This document shows, piece after piece, positions 44,604 to 54,530 of a DNA stretch of 64,000 bases. A model generated the notes under the pieces. That model saw only the letters and a list, made by a program, of their open reading frames with translations, had not been told where the DNA came from and did no database searches. The stretch is from the NCBI RefSeq assembly GCF_000949865.1, contig NZ_JWJH01000012.1, positions 131,928 through 195,927 of the forward strand. Reading direction: 5' to 3'. Position 1 is the stretch's first letter. Each line of letters starts with the position of its first letter. Both the position numbers and the translations under genes were made by a program. This stretch comes from Rhizobium nepotum 39/7 (GTDB lineage: Bacteria > Pseudomonadota > Alphaproteobacteria > Rhizobiales > Rhizobiaceae).

Positions 44604-44686
44604 ACGGCGTTCGGAAACTTCGTTTCGCCACGTTTCAGGCGACTAAGAACGGATGACTTTGCGGCACTTTCTGGAGACCGGCCGAG

Positions 44687-45148
44687 ATGAAGAACAAAAT
44701 CCGGATGATCCTCATCTTTCCGATTCGGGCGCTCATCGTGTTCGCCTTGATCCTCGACGGCATTTTCCGTCCGCTCTATCGGCCGATCATCAGGGCCATA
44801 TCCAGACTGACATTCATCAGGCGGCTGGAAAACCGGATTAGCGGATTACCCCGTCTGGCGATTCTTCTTTTGCTTGCGGTGCCATTCGCCATCGCCGAGC
44901 CCATGAAAATCATCGGTCTGATCCTCATTGCACAAGGTGCGGTCAAGACAGGACTGGCCCTGACGATCCTCGCCCATCTCGCCACGTTCCTGATTGTCGA
45001 GCGCATTTATCACGCGGGTCGGGAGAAGCTCCTCACCTATGCATGGTTCGCATGGATCATGCGATATGTGCGTTACGCCCGCTCCTTTTACGATCGTGTC
45101 AGATCCTCGGTGTTGAACTGGGTCCGGCTCCGGGTTCTGGCCCGCTAA
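44687..45148 (+). CDS. Small membrane protein of unknown function
   Basis: A 153-residue basic protein not recognised. It has three hydrophobic segments: near residues 8-27 (MILIFPIRALIVFALIL), 56-75 and 78-105, and Arg-rich flanks with a positively charged C-terminus (VRYARSFYDRVR, RLRVLAR). GGAG lies ten bases before the ATG. Its TAA stop overlaps the stop codon of the convergent EamA gene by two bases. No domain name can be given. Confidence 0.6.
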   Translation: MKNKIRMILIFPIRALIVFALILDGIFRPLYRPIIRAISRLTFIRRLENRISGLPRLAILLLLAVPFAIAEPMKIIGLILIAQGAVKTGLALTILAHLATFLIVERIYHAGREKLLTYAWFAWIMRYVRYARSFYDRVRSSVLNWVRLRVLAR

Positions 45149-46059
45149 CGCCGTTTTTGGCGCAACGTCTTCAAAAGATACTCCGCAAGCACGGTTGCCT
45201 GCAAAGAAACGAGGATGATCGCGATGCCCAGTATGACACGGGCTTCGGGCACCTCGTCAAACAGGAAGAACCCGACAGCGGTGACAAACAGGATCGACAG
45301 ATAGCCGACGGGTGCGAGCACACTCGCATCGGCAATGCGATAGGCCCGCAGGAAGCAATATTGCCCGAGCTGCGCAAGCAGGCCGATGGCGAGCAGTGGC
45401 CCCCAGTCGAGCGGTGCGACCGGCTTCCATGTCCAGATCGCCGGAACGGCAGTAATCACGGCAAGGCCGACCGTGTAGAACACCATCATCACAGTGGTGT
45501 TCTCCTGCCGTAGCGCCCGGGTCTGGATCACCGCAAGAGCGCCGAACACCACCGAGACGAGGACGACGAGCACGCCTGCGTTAATCTCCGCGCCGCCCGG
45601 CCCAATGACAACAAGAACGCCAACAAATGCGAGGCAGGCGCCAACCCAGCGATATCGGCTCACCCGTTCGCCGAGAAAGGCAACGGCCATCGCCATCGTC
45701 ACCAGCGGCCGTGAAAAACCGACAGCGTTGACGGTGGCGAGCGGCAGCAGGGTGATCGCGAGGAAGTTGCTGGTGAGCGCAATGGCGTTGCAGCAGATCC
45801 GGAAAATATTGCGCCAGGGATATTTGACGCGCACCATTTCCATCCTGTGTCGCCAGATGAGCGGCAGGATGAAGATCAGACCGATCATCGCTCTGATGAA
45901 GACGAGCTGGAATGCCGGATAGGTAACGCCCTGCGCCTTGACGAGGGCCGTCATTCCACCCGAAACGAGGGCCATATCCATGAGCAGCCAGCCGATGCCC
46001 GCGCGAGCATCGGTTTCGCGCGGGTTTTCCTGTTTTTCACTCTGGTCTTGGCCATTCAC
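45145..46059 (-). CDS. EamA/DMT-family membrane transporter
   Basis: A 304-residue carrier with ten membrane segments arranged as two EamA repeats; PLATVNAVGFSRPLVTMAMAVAFLGERVS and the equivalent second-half APVGYLSILFVTAVGFFLFDEVP are described here in pieces as the family's conserved ends of helices 3-4 and 8-9. It starts with GTG overlapping the stop of the PIG-L gene (GTGA), so it is co-translated with the deacetylase and ROK genes. Members usually export metabolites; the substrate is unknown and may be a product of the neighbouring enzymes. Confidence 0.85.
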   Translation of the reverse strand: MNGQDQSEKQENPRETDARAGIGWLLMDMALVSGGMTALVKAQGVTYPAFQLVFIRAMIGLIFILPLIWRHRMEMVRVKYPWRNIFRICCNAIALTSNFLAITLLPLATVNAVGFSRPLVTMAMAVAFLGERVSRYRWVGACLAFVGVLVVIGPGGAEINAGVLVVLVSVVFGALAVIQTRALRQENTTVMMVFYTVGLAVITAVPAIWTWKPVAPLDWGPLLAIGLLAQLGQYCFLRAYRIADASVLAPVGYLSILFVTAVGFFLFDEVPEARVILGIAIILVSLQATVLAEYLLKTLRQKRR

Positions 46060-48458
46060 GCGGGTTGCACAAGGTTTGCCATGAGGCGGAACGCCCCCGG
46101 CACCAGCTTGTCCATTTGGTGATGAAGGACGAGGCTCGTATGCGTATGCCGCCCCTTGCCAATGGCCGCCGAGACCAGCGCGCCTTTGAGAGGCTGTTCG
46201 TCGACATCGTGCATGGAAAGCAGAGGCTCGTAGGCTTCATCCCAACGCGACGCGAAATACAGCCCCCGCTCCTTGTCCCAGCCCGTCCAGTCGGCAGCAT
46301 TGATCGTGTTGGGGCCGACAAGCAACGGATGATCGGGCAACAGCACCGTCACCTCCGCCTGCGGGTCCGTCACGCGCCAGCGCAGGGAAGGCTTGCCGAT
46401 TTCAAGCCGCCTGACCGGCGTCGCTTCCGGGTTCCACCCGTCCGTTGGCCGGTGATAGAGCGTGACAAGATGGCCGCCCTCTTCGACGAAACGGTGAAGC
46501 CTTTCCGTTGCCGCAGCCAGATCCTTGCGGATGCCAAAGGCGAAGATGCCGACAACAATCGTCGTGAAAGACGAGAGATCACCGCCAAGCGCCTGCGCAT
46601 CGAGTTCGGTGACATCAAGACCCATGCGAGAAAGCCATGACCCTACCCGGTCGGCACCGCCACCGACATAACCGACGCGCGCATCCGCAGGCAGCTTGAG
46701 GTCCAGCGAGAGGATTTTCAGAGCCGAAGGTGCCAGAAACCGCGCCCGGCCGATATGTGGATAGGCGATGGGCGTGACCTGGAAAGCCGGTTGCGAACCG
46801 ACATGTGCTTCGATCTGGGCAAGACCGGCCGCTGCCTTACCGGTGCGTTCGGCAATCCAGTCACTGCCCGTCTTGCGCAGGTTCCAGCCGCCTGCACTTT
46901 TGAACGACAGCGGCGCATCGGCACCCTTTATATGTGCCTGAAAAACATGGGCGTCCTGCCCCTGTCCAAGCGGAACCAGAAGCGCGTCGGGTGAAATCGT
47001 CAGCGACTGGGCGGGTGCTACAAAAAACGGCTCCTCCAGATCGAAAGCGGCCGAAACGTCCCTGCCTTCAACCCTTGCGGAAAGGCGCACAGAGGCATGG
47101 CCATTGCCGCCAGATGCTTTCCAGTCGGGTTGATAGAGCCCGGAAACGGCCGCGTCCTGATCGGCGGCAAGCGAGAGGACCATTGTCCGGCCACGCGAGT
47201 GAACCGATGAAGATACGCCAGCCGGAAGGACCGGGGTAACCTCGACCTGAAACTCACCGGCCTTGTCGGCAAGCTCCACATAAAGGGTGGATGTACCGCC
47301 CGGAACAATATCCGCCGGCTCGGCATAGGCCCGTTCGAAAAGATCGAGTGCCGTCAGGACAGCGGCGTCGACCTGCGCCCGCTTGCGCGCGATCCGATGC
47401 CCATGCAATTCCTTGAAATCCCGGGCTGTGGCCTCATCGACCTTCTGCAAAAGAGCTGCCGCCGTCAGAAGTGACGCCGTAATCCGCTGCGTGTCGGGAA
47501 AGGCTGCGATTGCGTCGGCAATTGCCTGTTCGGACTCAACCAGCGCCTCTGCCAATTCGGCGTCCAGCCCCTGAAAAGCCGCGAGATCGGTTAGCGACGA
47601 CGGCAGCCTGTCGATGATCGAGCTTTCCTCACCGCCCGCGACGTTGGAGAGTTCGAGATGCAGCGGCCAGACTTCCTGCGCCCGCTTCGGCCAATGCCCC
47701 ATCCCCTGAGATGCATGATAATAACGCGACCATTCACCGATGCGGTCAAATTGTACGCCGGTTGCCTGCTCCCGGCCCACCGCATTTACTGTCAGCGTCG
47801 TCTCAGGCGGAGGCACTTCGTCATCATAGGTATCGCCACCGCCCGACCATGCGGGAAGATAATATTTGGCCACCTTCCAAGGTTTCAGCCCCTCGGAGAA
47901 ATGCTCGGGATAGGCGGCAGGATCGGCCGCCAGTGCGACTGCACTTTTCGCCGCGCGCGTCATGGCCCGGTGGTGCCCGTGTTGTCCCGGCACATCGAGA
48001 AATGTCGGAATGACGATATCAGGCCGTTCCTTGCGATATGCACGCACCAGCCGTTCGACGATGCGCTGCTGCCCCCAACGATCAAACGTCCGGTCGCCAT
48101 CCTTCGAGAAACCGAAATCGTGGATGACATCTTCAGGGCCGTGGCCAAGCCAGCTTATGTCCGCATCGATGACGCGGGCGGCCTCCTCCAGCTCCCGCGA
48201 CCGGATGACACCAAGTGCCCCAAGCCGCTCCGGCCCAAGCGCATTCTGCCCACCTTCACCGCGCGTCGAGCAGGCGATGATGATCCGCATACCCAGTTCC
48301 ATCCGGAAATAGGCGAGAAGCCCGTTCTGCTCGTCGTCCGGATGCGCGCCGGTGTGCATGACGGTAACGGTGGATTTCAGCGCGCTCAGTTTCCGGTGCA
48401 GGCGCACAAGCCATGGATCGGCCATCTGCCGTTCGATGCGCTCGCGAGGTTCAAGCAT
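46056..48458 (-). CDS. Large PIG-L/LmbE-family deacetylase with C-terminal extension
   Basis: 800 residues. The first ~260 form a PIG-L zinc deacetylase: metal motif HTGAHPDDEQN, TRGEGGQN and the downstream zinc His in GQHGHHRAM. A middle part (about 300-580) looks like beta-sandwich domains, and the end (about 590-800: RVGYVGGGADRVGSWL, FVEEGGHLVTLYHRP) resembles a glutamine-amidotransferase-like fold without obvious catalytic triad. PIG-L enzymes remove N-acetyl from amino sugars. No signal peptide is seen. The ATG at 48458 has GGAGG nine bases upstream. It follows the ROK gene by 19 bases. Confidence 0.82.
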   Translation of the reverse strand: MLEPRERIERQMADPWLVRLHRKLSALKSTVTVMHTGAHPDDEQNGLLAYFRMELGMRIIIACSTRGEGGQNALGPERLGALGVIRSRELEEAARVIDADISWLGHGPEDVIHDFGFSKDGDRTFDRWGQQRIVERLVRAYRKERPDIVIPTFLDVPGQHGHHRAMTRAAKSAVALAADPAAYPEHFSEGLKPWKVAKYYLPAWSGGGDTYDDEVPPPETTLTVNAVGREQATGVQFDRIGEWSRYYHASQGMGHWPKRAQEVWPLHLELSNVAGGEESSIIDRLPSSLTDLAAFQGLDAELAEALVESEQAIADAIAAFPDTQRITASLLTAAALLQKVDEATARDFKELHGHRIARKRAQVDAAVLTALDLFERAYAEPADIVPGGTSTLYVELADKAGEFQVEVTPVLPAGVSSSVHSRGRTMVLSLAADQDAAVSGLYQPDWKASGGNGHASVRLSARVEGRDVSAAFDLEEPFFVAPAQSLTISPDALLVPLGQGQDAHVFQAHIKGADAPLSFKSAGGWNLRKTGSDWIAERTGKAAAGLAQIEAHVGSQPAFQVTPIAYPHIGRARFLAPSALKILSLDLKLPADARVGYVGGGADRVGSWLSRMGLDVTELDAQALGGDLSSFTTIVVGIFAFGIRKDLAAATERLHRFVEEGGHLVTLYHRPTDGWNPEATPVRRLEIGKPSLRWRVTDPQAEVTVLLPDHPLLVGPNTINAADWTGWDKERGLYFASRWDEAYEPLLSMHDVDEQPLKGALVSAAIGKGRHTHTSLVLHHQMDKLVPGAFRLMANLVQPA

Positions 48459-48477
48459 GGGCGGTCTCCTCCAATAT

Positions 48478-49704
48478 TCAGCCGGGCACCTGCGCTGCGG
48501 CGCCCAAAGACGTCTCGAGTTTTGGTGTGACGATGTCGAACAGCGGCAAGGCGGCGGCACCGAGCGCCGCCGTCAACTGTCCGGACTTGCCGTGGATGAC
48601 CCGCGGCAATTCCCTTTGCCGCCGGCTCGCGACCGAAGTCGGCAGTTGCCCCATCCGCGCAATGATCTCGTTGATGACGATTTCAGGCAGTGCGCCGCCG
48701 AGAATGACCGTCTGCGGATCGAGAATGTTCTCGAGCATCGCAACCATGGGCGCCAGATGGATAGCGGCCTCGTCGATCCATTCCATCACCACCGGATTGC
48801 CCGCCCTGAACAGGGCTTCGAGATCGTCAAGCTCCGTATCCGCAACACCGGCGCAGACGAGCTTTTCCTTGAGCACGTAAACGGAAGCATAGGCCTCCAG
48901 GCATCCTCTCTGTCCGCAGGATGGGCAAGGTCTTCCCTTCGGCGAGACGGTCACATGGCCGATTTCGCCGGCGTTTCCGAATGCGCCGCGATAGGGCGAA
49001 CCATCCTGAATGATGCCGAGACCGATGCCGACGCCGAAATAGATCATGCAGAAATTCGGGATTGCCAGCCCTGCGCCGAACAGGCGCTCCCCGACGGCTG
49101 CGGCCGTCGCATCGTTTTCAACCACAACCTGTTGGCCGCACGCGTCGCTCAGCATCTGGCGGGCATCGATCCCGCCCCAGCCGGAGAGCGTCGTCGGCCC
49201 CACGGAGGTCATGCCGTCGATCTCGAAAGGTCCGGGCATGACAACGCCGGTGCCGAGCAGCCGGCACCCAACTTTTTTGGCAACTGCGGCATGCTCCGCC
49301 GCAAAGGTCTTGAATATGGCCTCCGGCGTGGTGTCCTTGAGCGGGGTAATACGATGGGTGCGCAGTACGCCGGCCAGATCGAGACCGACAGTCACCATAT
49401 GGTCGGCGGCAATTTCCACGCCGATCGTCGCACCGCCATCCGGGTTGACGGAAAATTGTATCGGCGGCTGGCCTCTGCCGGTGCGGCGGCGGCCCAGTTT
49501 CTTCAAAAGCTCCTCGCCCACCAGCTCATCGACGATATTGGCGACCGCCTGGGCGGTCAGATGCGTGATCTTGGCGATCTGGGCGCGACCGAGCGTGCCA
49601 TGCCGCCGGACGACGTCGAGCACGACTCGCCGGTTGTGCTCGCGGCTCCGCTCAGGATTTTTTCCGATTGCTACGGGATAGGCATCCACCGTGTGCACCG
49701 TCAT
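48478..49704 (-). CDS. ROK-family transcriptional repressor
   Basis: A 408-residue NagC/XylR-type protein. N-terminal winged helix (VLDVVRRHGTLGRAQIAKIT, AVANIVDELV), then a sugar-kinase-like ROK domain with VENDATAAAVGE and the zinc-binding signature CPSCGQRGCLE. The ATP-site features of true kinases are less clear, so it is most likely a sugar-responsive regulator. It is divergent from the ABC operon at 49961 and heads the deacetylase-EamA operon. A palindrome at 49766-49783 is its likely operator. Confidence 0.9.
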   Translation of the reverse strand: MTVHTVDAYPVAIGKNPERSREHNRRVVLDVVRRHGTLGRAQIAKITHLTAQAVANIVDELVGEELLKKLGRRRTGRGQPPIQFSVNPDGGATIGVEIAADHMVTVGLDLAGVLRTHRITPLKDTTPEAIFKTFAAEHAAVAKKVGCRLLGTGVVMPGPFEIDGMTSVGPTTLSGWGGIDARQMLSDACGQQVVVENDATAAAVGERLFGAGLAIPNFCMIYFGVGIGLGIIQDGSPYRGAFGNAGEIGHVTVSPKGRPCPSCGQRGCLEAYASVYVLKEKLVCAGVADTELDDLEALFRAGNPVVMEWIDEAAIHLAPMVAMLENILDPQTVILGGALPEIVINEIIARMGQLPTSVASRRQRELPRVIHGKSGQLTAALGAAALPLFDIVTPKLETSLGAAAQVPG

Positions 49705-49765
49705 CTCTTCAACTTCCCGTCCGTTAGAAAATTCATAACGTCCAAATGACGATAAGCGCAATATA

Positions 49766-49783
49766 ATAATTCAAGTAAATTAT
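49766..49783. promoter_or_regulatory. Candidate ROK operator
   Basis: ATAATT-caagta-AATTAT, perfect 6-base arms, between the divergent operons. It ends five bases before a perfect TTGACA (49788-49793) that could be the -35 box of the ABC operon. ROK repressors such as NagC bind AT-rich dyads of this kind. Confidence 0.5.
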
Positions 49784-49960
49784 CTTATTGACAAACGCCC
49801 GCCTTCAGAGAACCGTAGAGAGCGACCGGGGGTCAGGATTGCAAGAGGCGGAACGAGGAAAATCCCGCTGCCGGCAAATCAATGAGCGCGCGCGAAAACG
49901 CGGATAAAGGGAACGATCACTCCGCATCCGGAAGACCGGACGGAGGAAATGGAGGCTTAC

Positions 49961-51214
49961 ATGCGCAGGACAACTTTGTTCGCCGGCTTGGTCGCCGGTT
50001 TCAGCACACTCGCATTCAACACCGCGCAAGCGGTTGAAATCCAGTATTGGCAATATGTCTTCGATACACGCGTCAAAGCCATGGACGAGCTTATCGCCGA
50101 GTTTCAGAAGGCCAATCCGGATATTACCGTCAAACAGGTGACCTTTCCTTACGCCGACTACCAGACGCGCGTCATCGCCGCCAACATGTCCGGCAAAGGC
50201 CCTGACGTCATGCAACTCTTCTACGGCTGGCTGGATAAATTCGTAGCCGGCGGCATCTTGCAGCCGCTGCCCAGCGATACTTTCCCGCATGACAAGATCG
50301 AAAGCGATTTCTTCCCGATCGTCAGTGCCATGAAGCGGGGCGACGATTATTACGGCCTGCCGACGGCCGTTCGTTCGCTGGCGCTTTTCTATAACAAGAA
50401 GCTCTTCACCGAGGCGGGTCTGGATGCCGCCAATCCGCCGAAGACACTGGACGAATTTGTTGCCGCGGCCGAAAAGATCGCCAAGCATGACGCCGCCGGA
50501 AACCTCACCGTTGCCGGCTCGACACTCGATATGGGCGGCCAGGACCACCAATGGTGGCGCGAGGTTCTCATTCGCCAATATGGCGGCGAGCCCTACACCG
50601 ACAACGACCAGAAAGTGACCTATGACAGCGAAGCGGGCATTCAGGCCCTGAAATTCTACACCAGCCTGCAGCTTGAAAAGAAGATCGGTCAGGTGGGCTT
50701 CATGGATGAAGGTCAGGCCGCTTTCCGCGCCGGCAAGGCGGGCATGACCATCGACGGAACGTTCCGGCTTGGATCGTTCAGAACCATCAAGGATTTCGAG
50801 TGGGGCGTGACCGAGCTTCCCACCAACGACAAGAATATCCGCTCCAATTATGCCAGCTATTTCGCAAATGGCATCAGCGCCAAGACGAGTGGCGAAGAGC
50901 TTGAAGCGTCGAAGAAATTCCTCGCCTACATCTCTTCACCGGAAGCCATGGCCATCTGGCTGAAGACCGTGGGCGAGCTGCCTGCGCGGCGTGCGGCGGC
51001 ATTGACCGAAGAGAACCTGAAAGACCCGGTCTACGCACCGTTCCTGAAGGGTCTCGAATATGCCCATACGACGCGGTTCATGGATGAGGCCGCCCAGCGG
51101 CAGAACGCCATCGACATGACGAACCGGATTTTGCTCGAGGGCCAATCCGTCGAGGACTCCATCAAGCAGGCCGCCGGGGCCGAGCAGGAAATCATCGACG
51201 CGGCCAAACCTTAA
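49961..51214 (+). CDS. Sugar ABC transporter substrate-binding protein (family 1)
   Basis: A 417-residue SBP_bac_1 protein (UgpB/MalE type). Signal peptide MRRTTLFAGLVAGFSTLAF, cleavage near AQA. Family features: EFQKANPDITVKQVTFPYAD and YYGLPTAVRSLALFYNKKLF. Start: the ATG at 49961 has GGAGG five bases upstream; an ATG four codons earlier overlaps that site. First gene of a six-gene operon with two permeases, a lyase, the ATPase and a PfkB kinase. The ligand is probably a glycoside or sugar derivative, not identified. Confidence 0.9.
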   Translation: MRRTTLFAGLVAGFSTLAFNTAQAVEIQYWQYVFDTRVKAMDELIAEFQKANPDITVKQVTFPYADYQTRVIAANMSGKGPDVMQLFYGWLDKFVAGGILQPLPSDTFPHDKIESDFFPIVSAMKRGDDYYGLPTAVRSLALFYNKKLFTEAGLDAANPPKTLDEFVAAAEKIAKHDAAGNLTVAGSTLDMGGQDHQWWREVLIRQYGGEPYTDNDQKVTYDSEAGIQALKFYTSLQLEKKIGQVGFMDEGQAAFRAGKAGMTIDGTFRLGSFRTIKDFEWGVTELPTNDKNIRSNYASYFANGISAKTSGEELEASKKFLAYISSPEAMAIWLKTVGELPARRAAALTEENLKDPVYAPFLKGLEYAHTTRFMDEAAQRQNAIDMTNRILLEGQSVEDSIKQAAGAEQEIIDAAKP

Positions 51215-51230
51215 AACCGCAGGTCCAATC

Positions 51231-52172
51231 ATGACAGCGATCGATCAACAGGGGGCGGCATCCGGCCGCCCCGGCGGCTCCTTCGGGGATCGCTTTTCCA
51301 TGCGCACGAAACGGCTTGTGTGGATCTGGAGCTTTCTGGCTATCCCGATCCTGTTTTACAGCATCATCCGTTTTTACCCGACGCTGCAGGCCTTCTGGCT
51401 GTCCTTCACCAACTGGGACCTGCTGCGGCCGGCAAAGTTCATCGGCGTCGCCAACTACGTCAAGCTGTTCAAGGACCCCCAATTCTGGAAGGTCTTCAGG
51501 AACACTTTCACCTATCTCGTCATCGGCACGCCCATCAGCCTCGTTCTGGCTTTTGTCATCGCTTTTTATCTCGACCGGGTGCGGATCCTGCACGGTTTCA
51601 TCCGCGCGCTTTATTTCCTGCCCTATCTGACAACGGCAGCGGCGATGGCCTGGGTCTGGCGCTGGTTCTACCAGCCGCCGCCGATCGGCATCATCAACGA
51701 CGTGCTTGGCATGATCGGAATTCCCCAGCAGCCGTTCATCCGCTCCACCAATCAGGCGCTTTATTCGGTCATGGTGACCTCCATCTGGGCGGGGCTTGGT
51801 TTCCAGATCATCATCTTCATGGCGGGCCTGCGCTCCATTCCGACGACATTTTATGAGGCCGCACGCATCGATGGCCTTGGCGAGTGGGCGATCCTTAGAA
51901 AGATCACGCTTCCGCTTCTCAAACCAACGACCGTTTTCCTCGTGGTGTTTTCTTCGATCGGCTTCCTGCGCATTTTCGATCAGGTCTACAACATGACCAC
52001 CAACGATCCGGGCGGACCGCTCGGCTCAACCAAACCGCTGGTGCTGATGATCTACCAGACCGCGTTCAATTCCTACGCGATGGGTTATGCCGCAGCCCAG
52101 ACGGTCGTCCTGTTCACCATTCTTCTTGTCGTATCGCTGGTCCAGCTCTGGGTCCTGAGGGAAAAGAAATGA
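51231..52172 (+). CDS. Sugar ABC transporter permease, MalF/UgpA type
   Basis: A 313-residue permease with six membrane segments and the EAA loop YEAARIDGLGEWAILRKITLP. It follows the binding-protein gene by 16 bases and overlaps the next permease (ATGA). Confidence 0.93.
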   Translation: MTAIDQQGAASGRPGGSFGDRFSMRTKRLVWIWSFLAIPILFYSIIRFYPTLQAFWLSFTNWDLLRPAKFIGVANYVKLFKDPQFWKVFRNTFTYLVIGTPISLVLAFVIAFYLDRVRILHGFIRALYFLPYLTTAAAMAWVWRWFYQPPPIGIINDVLGMIGIPQQPFIRSTNQALYSVMVTSIWAGLGFQIIIFMAGLRSIPTTFYEAARIDGLGEWAILRKITLPLLKPTTVFLVVFSSIGFLRIFDQVYNMTTNDPGGPLGSTKPLVLMIYQTAFNSYAMGYAAAQTVVLFTILLVVSLVQLWVLREKK

Positions 52173-53011
52173 GCGAAGCGTTGCCACTCTCCCACGCCCG
52201 CATCCGCCCCGGCCGCATCCTCGCCTGGACGCTGCTGTTCATCGGCGGCCTGATCATGGTCTCACCGCTGCTCTTCATGTTTTCGACCTCGTTCAAGACA
52301 GCGGATCAGGTCTACGATCTCCGGCTCATTCCCGCCGCACCGACACTTGCGAATTATATGACTGTCATGGCCGACGGCCGGTTTCTCCGCTGGTTCTTCA
52401 ACTCGATCTTCGTTGCGGTCATCGTCACCATTTCCAACTGTTTCTTCGACAGTCTGGTCGGCTATACGCTGGCCAAATTCGAGTTTCGCGGTCGCTACTT
52501 CATCTTCCTTGCGATCCTCTCGACGCTGATGATCCCGACGGAAATGCTTGTTATCCCGTGGTATCTGATGTCCAGCCAGCTTGGCTGGCTCGATAGTTAC
52601 TGGGGCATCATGTTCCCGGGAATGATGACGGCCTTCGGCACCTTCCTGATGAAGCAGTTCTTCGAGACTGTTCCGAACGACTTCCTGGAGGCAGCGCGCG
52701 TCGACGGGCTGAACGAATTCCAGATCTGGTGGAAGGTTGCCCTGCCGCTGGTGACGCCTGCACTTTCGGCGCTTGCGATCTTCACCTTCCTCGGCAACTG
52801 GACGGCGTTCTTCTGGCCTTTGATCGTCACCACCAGCAAGGAACTCTACACCCTGCCGGTCGGCCTATCGAGCTTTGCGGTGGAACAGCAGATCCAGTGG
52901 GAAATGATCATGACCGGCGCTGCCATCGCGACCATCCCAACCCTCATCGTCTTCATCGTCCTGCAACGCTACATCGTTCGCGGTGTGATGCTGGCGGGTC
53001 TGAAAGGATAA
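52169..53011 (+). CDS. Sugar ABC transporter permease, MalG/UgpE type
   Basis: A 280-residue permease with six membrane segments and the EAA loop LEAARVDGLNEFQIWWKVALP. Its start overlaps the preceding stop; four bases separate its stop from the lyase gene. Confidence 0.93.
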   Translation: MSEALPLSHARIRPGRILAWTLLFIGGLIMVSPLLFMFSTSFKTADQVYDLRLIPAAPTLANYMTVMADGRFLRWFFNSIFVAVIVTISNCFFDSLVGYTLAKFEFRGRYFIFLAILSTLMIPTEMLVIPWYLMSSQLGWLDSYWGIMFPGMMTAFGTFLMKQFFETVPNDFLEAARVDGLNEFQIWWKVALPLVTPALSALAIFTFLGNWTAFFWPLIVTTSKELYTLPVGLSSFAVEQQIQWEMIMTGAAIATIPTLIVFIVLQRYIVRGVMLAGLKG

Positions 53012-53015
53012 TATC

Positions 53016-54530
53016 ATGGCCGATATGAACCCCCGCCTGTCGGATACCAGCAAGTTTCCCGATGCTGTTTACAAGGAAACAGTTTTGCGCCCTTTGTTCG
53101 ACGGCGCCAAGAACCATCATGTCGACGGTTTCCGCCGCATTGACCGTGCGCATCTCGTCATGCTGCGCGAAACCGGCATTCTCGATGCCGACACGGCGGC
53201 AAAAATCGCCTGCGCGCTCGAAGACATCGACCGGACCATCAATCCTTCCGAACTGGTCTATACCGGCGAGGTCGAGGATTTCTTCTTCCTGATCGAAAAA
53301 GAACTGAAAGCCCGCATCGGCGTTGATGTGGCCGGCCGCCTGCACACGGCCCGCTCGCGCAATGACATAGACCACACGCTTTTCAAGCTTGGTCTGAAAG
53401 AGAAGATCGACACGCTCACCGCCAAGGCGCGACTTCTGCTGGAAGCCCTGATCGACGCTGCCGAGCGCAATGCAAAGACGTTGATCGTGGCCTATACGCA
53501 CGGGCAACCGGCCCAGCCCACCACCTTCGGCCACTATCTTTCCGCGGCCATCGAAGTGCTGATCCGGGACATCGACCGCTTCGCCGAGGCGCGGCGCATT
53601 GTCGATCTGTCGCCGATGGGCGCTGCCGCGATCACCACCTCGGGCTTCCCGATTGATCGGGCACGTGTCGCCGAACTTCTCGGCTTTGCGGCACCCTTGC
53701 GCAATTCCTATTCCTGCATTGCCGCCGTCGATTATACGACGGCGACCTATGGCGCGATCGAATTGATGTTCCTGCATCTTGGCAGGCTCATTCAGGATTT
53801 CCAGTTCTGGACGAGTTTCGAAGTCGGGCAGATCTACGTGCCGAATTCGCTGGTGCAGATATCCTCCATCATGCCGCAGAAGCGAAACCCGGTTCCGATC
53901 GAACATCTGCGCCATCTCGCCAGCCAGACATTCGGGCGGGCGCGAACCATGCTCGACGTGATGCACAACACGCCCTTCACGGATATGAACGACAGTGAGG
54001 GCGAAACGCAGGGCATGGGCTACGAAGCCTTCGCCTCTGCCGGTCGGGTGCTCGATCTGCTTGCCAGCCTCGTCGGCAAGATCAGCATCGATCCGGAAAG
54101 GGTCGACCAGAATATTCGCCGTTCCTGCATCACCATCACGGAACTGGCGGATTCGCTTGTCCGCATCGAAGACCTGTCATTCCGGCAGGCCCATGAAATT
54201 GCCGCGACCGTCGCCAAAAGCGTGGTCGCGCTGAAAGGCGATCTGCCAAACGACGGTTTCGTGCCGTTCCGCAAGGCGTTCCGGGAACTCGCCGGTCGCG
54301 AGACCAGCATCGACGAGGAAAAGTTCGGGCAGATCGTCTCGCCTGAGCACTTCGTTGCGGTGCGCAGCCGCTTCGGCGGCCCTGCCCCCGAGCCGATGCG
54401 GGAGGCGATTGCGGCCTATCGCGACAACCTTGCTGCGCTTGAAGCCGAAACACGACGATCCGCTGACTACGAAGCGGCGAAAGCGGCCGAACTTGCAGAG
54501 AAATTTACTGCCCTGACGGGAGCGCGATAA
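53016..54530 (+). CDS. Argininosuccinate-lyase-family enzyme of unknown substrate
   Basis: A 504-residue member of the aspartase/fumarase superfamily, longer than normal ArgH (about 460). Superfamily regions: C1 (HTARSRND, 110-117), C2 with catalytic His162 in YTHGQPAQP, and the mobile C3 loop [10 protein letters not shown] with Ser283/Ser284. Such enzymes release fumarate by C-N cleavage. Its place inside a sugar-transport operon, not an arginine operon, argues against argininosuccinate as substrate; the related EDDS lyase shows the family accepts other N-succinyl amino compounds. Its start is four bases after the permease gene. Confidence 0.82.
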   Translation: MADMNPRLSDTSKFPDAVYKETVLRPLFDGAKNHHVDGFRRIDRAHLVMLRETGILDADTAAKIACALEDIDRTINPSELVYTGEVEDFFFLIEKELKARIGVDVAGRLHTARSRNDIDHTLFKLGLKEKIDTLTAKARLLLEALIDAAERNAKTLIVAYTHGQPAQPTTFGHYLSAAIEVLIRDIDRFAEARRIVDLSPMGAAAITTSGFPIDRARVAELLGFAAPLRNSYSCIAAVDYTTATYGAIELMFLHLGRLIQDFQFWTSFEVGQIYVPNSLVQISSIMPQKRNPVPIEHLRHLASQTFGRARTMLDVMHNTPFTDMNDSEGETQGMGYEAFASAGRVLDLLASLVGKISIDPERVDQNIRRSCITITELADSLVRIEDLSFRQAHEIAATVAKSVVALKGDLPNDGFVPFRKAFRELAGRETSIDEEKFGQIVSPEHFVAVRSRFGGPAPEPMREAIAAYRDNLAALEAETRRSADYEAAKAAELAEKFTALTGAR

